DNA of 64,000 nt. Origin: an uncultured Bacteroidota bacterium (GTDB lineage: Bacteria > Bacteroidota > Bacteroidia > B-17B0 > Aurantibacillaceae). The stretch lies in contig CAITNS010000079.1 in NCBI GenBank assembly GCA_903893815.1, positions 62,001 through 126,000 of the forward strand. The letters run 5' to 3'. A program made the position numbers and the translations under genes. Positions 60,793 to 64,000 of this stretch are shown here, one piece after another (within the stretch, counting starts at the first letter, position 1; each line of letters begins with the position of its first letter). Below the pieces are notes generated by a model, which saw only the letters and a list, made by a program, of their open reading frames with translations, was not told where the DNA came from and did not search any database.

Positions 60793-61304
60793 AACCCAAT
60801 CTTACCTTTACCTAATTCAAAACTGTTTTTAAGGCACAACATTTTAATAGCCGTTACAGCAGCTTCATCGCCCTTATTTCCATGTTTTCCTCCGGTTCTA
60901 TCTTCTGCTTGCTCTTGAGTATTAACGGTTAATACGCCAAAAATAAAAGGCTTATTATATTTTAAATTTAAGTTAGTAATTCCTTTTGCTACTGCATCAC
61001 AAATAAAGTCGAAATGTTTCGTATCTCCTTGAATTACACAACCAATGCAAATAATAGCATCTACTTGTCCTAATTCGGCCATGTATTGCGCACCAAGTGT
61101 TAATTCAAAGGCTCCAGGCACAGTTTTAGTAACTATGTTTTCGGGCTTGGCGCCATGCTTTAATAATGTATCATGAGCACCTTTCATTAAACCGCTTGTT
61201 ATAGCATGGTTCCATTCTGCCCAAACAATACCAAATTTCATGTCTGCTGCGTTAGGTACATCAGAACCTTCGAACGCGGATAAATTTTTTAATTCACTTG
61301 CCAT
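60789..61304 (-). CDS. ribH: 6,7-dimethyl-8-ribityllumazine synthase
   Basis: A 171-residue enzyme of riboflavin synthesis, condensing the ribityl-uracil intermediate with dihydroxybutanone phosphate. Family marks: [20 protein letters not shown] at the substrate loop, [32 protein letters not shown] with the catalytic histidine, and [18 protein letters not shown]. The C-terminus ([13 protein letters not shown]) is standard. Other rib genes are not in the window. It follows the TPR gene on the same strand but a terminator lies between, so it probably has its own promoter. Confidence 0.96.
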   Translation of the reverse strand: MASELKNLSAFEGSDVPNAADMKFGIVWAEWNHAITSGLMKGAHDTLLKHGAKPENIVTKTVPGAFELTLGAQYMAELGQVDAIICIGCVIQGDTKHFDFICDAVAKGITNLNLKYNKPFIFGVLTVNTQEQAEDRTGGKHGNKGDEAAVTAIKMLCLKNSFELGKGKIGF

Positions 61305-61324
61305 AATTCTATCTTAGTTAAAAC

Positions 61325-61355
61325 AAAAAAAGGTGACATCACATCACCTTTTTTT
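61325..61355 (-). terminator. terminator after the TPR gene
   Basis: 12-bp stem AAAAAAAGGTGA (61325-61336) / TCACCTTTTTTT (61344-61355), 7-nt loop; on the minus strand it lies between the TPR gene and ribH. Confidence 0.85.
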
Positions 61356-61373
61356 AATTATTGTTTGTTGTAA

Positions 61374-62132
61374 TTATTGAATGTTTCCTAAAGTTTTAAC
61401 TCTTGCAATGTATTTATCTACTTCGCGAGCTTCGCTACTTTTAGCAAATTCATTTTTTAAACGCTCATAAGTCGCTAAAGCCTCAGTATAATTAGCTTTT
61501 TGCTCGTAAGCAAAAGCTGCTTTTTTTAAGTAAATAGGAGTTGTAAAATCATTATTTGATTGTTCAGCTGCTTTTAAATAAAACTTAATAGCTTCGTCAA
61601 TATTATTTAACTCCATGTTTGCATCTCCAATTGCTCCAGTGGCAACAGGTGCAACCATTTCATCTTTACCGTTAAATGTCTCTAAAGCCTCAATAGCTTC
61701 AGCAAATTTACCAGTGCGCAATAAACAAATACCTGCATAATAGTTAGCTAAGTTACCAGTTTTGGTAGCACCAAAATTATCAGCAATTTCATTAAAACCC
61801 ATCATAGTCTTAGGTCCATCAGCAGTTTGAACATTTAAGCCACCATTTAAAGCTACTAAAAAACTATCTTTTTCGAAGTAAGTTTGTGCAAAAAAAGCTT
61901 CGTTATTAGCTTCTTTTTCTTGACCAGGTAACCAGTAAAATTTATAGAAACTGAAGAGTGCTACAATAGCTAAAATAGCGCCACCACCATAAGTAATAGC
62001 TTTTTTGTTTTTTTCGTAAAACACTTCTAATCCACCAAAATCTGTATTATTTGCAGATGATTTTTTAATGGATGATGGTTTAACAACATTACTACTTTCT
62101 ACTTGCTCAATTTGTTCGATTTCTTCAGACAT
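61374..62132 (-). CDS. membrane-anchored TPR protein (YfgM-like)
   Basis: A 252-residue protein with a charged cytoplasmic N-terminus (about 40 residues), one transmembrane helix (AITYGGGAILAIVALFSFYK) and four to five TPR-type helix pairs (ATGAIGDANMELNNIDEAI, AYEQKANYTEALATYERL). This plan resembles YfgM/BamD-like periplasmic scaffold proteins that assist envelope protein assembly; the specific role is not known. Preceding ribH in this order is common in Bacteroidota as I recall. The start ATG is the only one before the acidic N-terminus. Confidence 0.8.
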   Translation of the reverse strand: MSEEIEQIEQVESSNVVKPSSIKKSSANNTDFGGLEVFYEKNKKAITYGGGAILAIVALFSFYKFYWLPGQEKEANNEAFFAQTYFEKDSFLVALNGGLNVQTADGPKTMMGFNEIADNFGATKTGNLANYYAGICLLRTGKFAEAIEALETFNGKDEMVAPVATGAIGDANMELNNIDEAIKFYLKAAEQSNNDFTTPIYLKKAAFAYEQKANYTEALATYERLKNEFAKSSEAREVDKYIARVKTLGNIQ

Positions 62133-62223
62133 ATTAAATTAAAATTTTGAGTTGCGAAGATAAATAAAATTATCTACTTATAAAAAAAGAAAATAGGGGC
62201 ACTTTTCAACCTAAATACGCTCA

Positions 62224-62604
62224 TTACTCCTCCGTAACAGCAATGTTTTTTGTCATATTTTCTCTATTTCTTATAGAAATTGAGGTTCCTCCGCTAACTT
62301 TATACGGATAAGGGATATCCATATCTAAACCTACGGCATATATATAGTAGGTTCCTTTATAAAAATCGATGCTATAATTTCCTTGATTGTCAGCCGTTAC
62401 AGATGTATTATAAGTGGTGCCATCGTCGCTAGGAAACTCAGACGTATTATATTTAATATAAACGACCGCATTAGGAATTGGTACCCCGTGGTGTTCAACT
62501 ACACCTTTTAAAGTGGCTTTTCCGCCAACTTGATTTTTTTTACAAGCAACCGTAATGCTCAGTAATAAAAAGATAAACGATAATTTTAAAAGAGTAGATT
62601 TCAT
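62224..62604 (-). CDS. lipoprotein with carboxypeptidase-regulatory-like domain
   Basis: A 126-residue lipoprotein: lipobox ITVAC followed by KKNQ. The mature part is one transthyretin/CarboxypepD_reg-like beta-sandwich (KATLKGVVEHHGVPIPNAVV, TADNQGNYSIDFYKGTYYIY), usually a binding or stability module. It starts 11 bp downstream of the MbnH-like gene stop, making it the third gene of an operon-like row. Role unknown; possibly an accessory of the copper/heme pair. Confidence 0.8.
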   Translation of the reverse strand: MKSTLLKLSFIFLLLSITVACKKNQVGGKATLKGVVEHHGVPIPNAVVYIKYNTSEFPSDDGTTYNTSVTADNQGNYSIDFYKGTYYIYAVGLDMDIPYPYKVSGGTSISIRNRENMTKNIAVTEE

Positions 62605-62615
62605 TTGATGTTGAA

Positions 62616-63650
62616 TTAAAAGTTATTATCAGAAAAACGGGAATCGGTTAAATATTTTGTGTCGGTTAAGGTTTTTAAAAAGGCAATTAAATCGGCTTTA
62701 TTTTGAGGAGTTAATGGAATGCCACCCACTAATTGTGTTTCTAAAGTGGGACTTGCCACAATTCCAGAATTATAATGCTCTAAACACTGGTTTAAACTTG
62801 TGAAACGTCCATCATGCATGTATGGTTCCGATTTTTCAATGTTTCGTAAAGAGGGCGTTTTAAATTTATATCTATCAGCAGCAGCTCCGGTTATATGGGC
62901 TCTTCCGCTATCATTATAAACTACATTTATACTTAACCCATTATTTCGAAACTGATAATCTGTAAATAAAGGCTCTGTATGGCAAGAAGCACATTTTTGA
63001 ACAAATAAATTATAACCACTTTGTTCTTGAGCTGTAAAACTTTCTTTACCGGATTTAACTAGATCGTACTTACTGTTATACGAATACATCGTTCCCATAA
63101 ATTGAGCGATAGCTCTAAAAATACGTTGAGAATTAACTAAATCACTACCAAAGGCTTTTGTAAATAACTGTTTATACTTACCACTTGATGATAGTTTAGT
63201 CACCACATTGGTCATGGTTTCATTCATTTCAACTGGGTTAGTGATAGGCGCTAAAGGCATTACTTCGATATTTAATATACCGCCATCATGCATAAATGTG
63301 GGGCTCCAGTTTAAATTTTGAAGTACAGGTGCATTTCTATTACCTAATAAACCATTAATACCATGACTCACATCATGACCAGAATGAGCAAACGCGGCAA
63401 ATTGCTGGTGACAAGAGCCACAGGAAATAGTATTATCAGCTGATAAAATAGGATCGTAAAATAAAGTTCTACCTAATGTAAAACCATCGGCGGTTAAGGT
63501 ATTGGCACTGTAGGTATAAACTGGAGCAGGCCATCCTGGTGGCACAATTTCTTTTACATCGTCTTCTCCAATAATTGGTTTTATTTCAGGATCAACAGAG
63601 CATGATGAAAATAGTTGAACTAAGAAAAATATGTATATTAATTGTTTCAT
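62616..63650 (-). CDS. di-heme cytochrome c peroxidase-like protein (MbnH/MauG type)
   Basis: A 344-residue lipoprotein (FSSC lipobox) with two heme c sites, CGSCH and CASCH, in a MauG/bacterial cytochrome-c-peroxidase fold. TLGRTLFYDPILSADNTISC, HDVSHGINGLLGNRNAPVLQ and SPTFMHDGG, with SLRNIEKSEPYMHDGRF in the second half, follow the family. It is directly coupled (TAATG) to an MbnP-like gene. In known MbnH/MbnP pairs, the di-heme MbnH oxidises a tryptophan of MbnP to kynurenine, allowing copper binding; whether that holds here is inference from the pairing. Confidence 0.85.
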   Translation of the reverse strand: MKQLIYIFFLVQLFSSCSVDPEIKPIIGEDDVKEIVPPGWPAPVYTYSANTLTADGFTLGRTLFYDPILSADNTISCGSCHQQFAAFAHSGHDVSHGINGLLGNRNAPVLQNLNWSPTFMHDGGILNIEVMPLAPITNPVEMNETMTNVVTKLSSSGKYKQLFTKAFGSDLVNSQRIFRAIAQFMGTMYSYNSKYDLVKSGKESFTAQEQSGYNLFVQKCASCHTEPLFTDYQFRNNGLSINVVYNDSGRAHITGAAADRYKFKTPSLRNIEKSEPYMHDGRFTSLNQCLEHYNSGIVASPTLETQLVGGIPLTPQNKADLIAFLKTLTDTKYLTDSRFSDNNF

Positions 63651-64000
63651 TAATTCACAACCGATGTTACTGTAAACATATTAGCGTAATTATCTGCAAT
63701 CGCACTCGATTCAGCTGTAATCCCAGTAATGACATTTGAATTATTAAAATTGTCAAAATTAGGGCTTGTAAACCAAGCGCCTAAATCGGCTTTTAAATTT
63801 AAAATTGGGATGTGGTTTTGTGTACAATTTGCTGCGTTGGGAAACGTGAGGTTAACAGTTCTTAAAGCATTATCTTTTCCTTCGAATCCTCCAATATGAT
63901 AAACAATCTTATTTGTTTGTTCTGAAGATTGAGGCGAGTGCCCCTCCATCTTAGCCATAATATAACCAGTATTCCATCCCCAAAACATATCGTTCATTGG
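63650..64000 (-). CDS. MbnP-like copper-binding protein, C-terminal part (cut by window edge)
   Basis: The last 116 codons of a gene running off the right end. MFWGWNTGYIMAKMEGHSPQ and KIVYHIGGFEGKDN match the MbnP family pattern (tryptophan-rich W.W..GY..-..EG...F.YH.GG), and FPNAANCTQNHIPILNLKAD fits its C-terminal part. The stop overlaps the start of the downstream MbnH-like gene by one base. The N-terminal signal and first half lie outside the window. Tryptophans in FWGWN are candidates for oxidation by the partner. Confidence 0.75.
   Translation of the reverse strand, partial: PMNDMFWGWNTGYIMAKMEGHSPQSSEQTNKIVYHIGGFEGKDNALRTVNLTFPNAANCTQNHIPILNLKADLGAWFTSPNFDNFNNSNVITGITAESSAIADNYANMFTVTSVVN

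Overview
The window is a chromosomal segment of a free-living Bacteroidota bacterium (class Bacteroidia; I cannot fix the family). Evidence: A+T-rich DNA with short gene spacing; repeated TAnnTTTG -7 promoter boxes, often with TTTG 17-20 bp upstream; almost no Shine-Dalgarno sequences; two large secreted proteins ending in a type IX secretion (T9SS) C-terminal sorting domain; PorG-like barrels, a PD40/TPR protein and DUF1573 proteins; and a tmRNA whose tag reads GEENSYAMAA. Most genes are ordinary core genes: lpdA, pyrE, rpsO-pnp, valS, ribH, tsaE, rlmF, a CCA-adding-type enzyme, a Dus-type dihydrouridine synthase and a C-terminal processing protease.

Layout. 0-9 kb: acyltransferase, tRNA-Glu, CDF metal transporter, CCA/poly(A) polymerase, pyrE, Nudix, LacI regulator. 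9-17 kb: lpdA, a membrane protein, an SPFH protein with four N-terminal repeats, an L,D-transpeptidase, a DivIC/FtsB-like protein, a saccharopine/alanine-dehydrogenase-like enzyme. 17-21.6 kb: secreted lysyl-oxidase-like T9SS cargo, a beta-lactamase-fold hydrolase and a doubly frameshifted exported protein. 21.7-26 kb: ssrA followed by accessory DNA. Two unrelated Fic-domain genes each lie between sequences resembling the ssrA 3' end, spaced about 1.4 kb, and each has its own palindromic operator over its promoter. Beyond the third site is an uncharacterised ORF pair split by an in-frame TGA. 26-36 kb: PD40 protein, rhodanese-like protein, pirin with a possible Tat signal, cytochrome-like lipoprotein, LOG-family protein, then three DEAD-box helicases and two near-identical cold-shock proteins. 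36-48 kb: MBL/rhodanese fusion, Prc protease, YejK-like protein, twin PorG-like barrels, IMPase, aminotransferase, PNGase F-like T9SS cargo. 48-64 kb: rpsO-pnp, acetyltransferase-rlmF, Dus, valS, three tandem DUF1573 genes, WG-repeat protein, tsaE, barrel protein, ribH, TPR protein, and an MbnP/MbnH-type pair with a lipoprotein running off the right edge.

Three things stand out. (1) The ssrA-anchored att-like array with Fic cassettes. (2) Several families of intergenic palindromic repeats, including a roughly 240 bp element in two copies. (3) Unusual translation starts: a Dus gene and a WG-repeat gene that seem to begin at ATC and ATA, and promoter boxes so close to start codons that leaderless mRNAs are likely. 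Several starts were moved inward because a -7 box lies inside the longest ORF. All family calls rest on motif recognition by eye; no database search was run.
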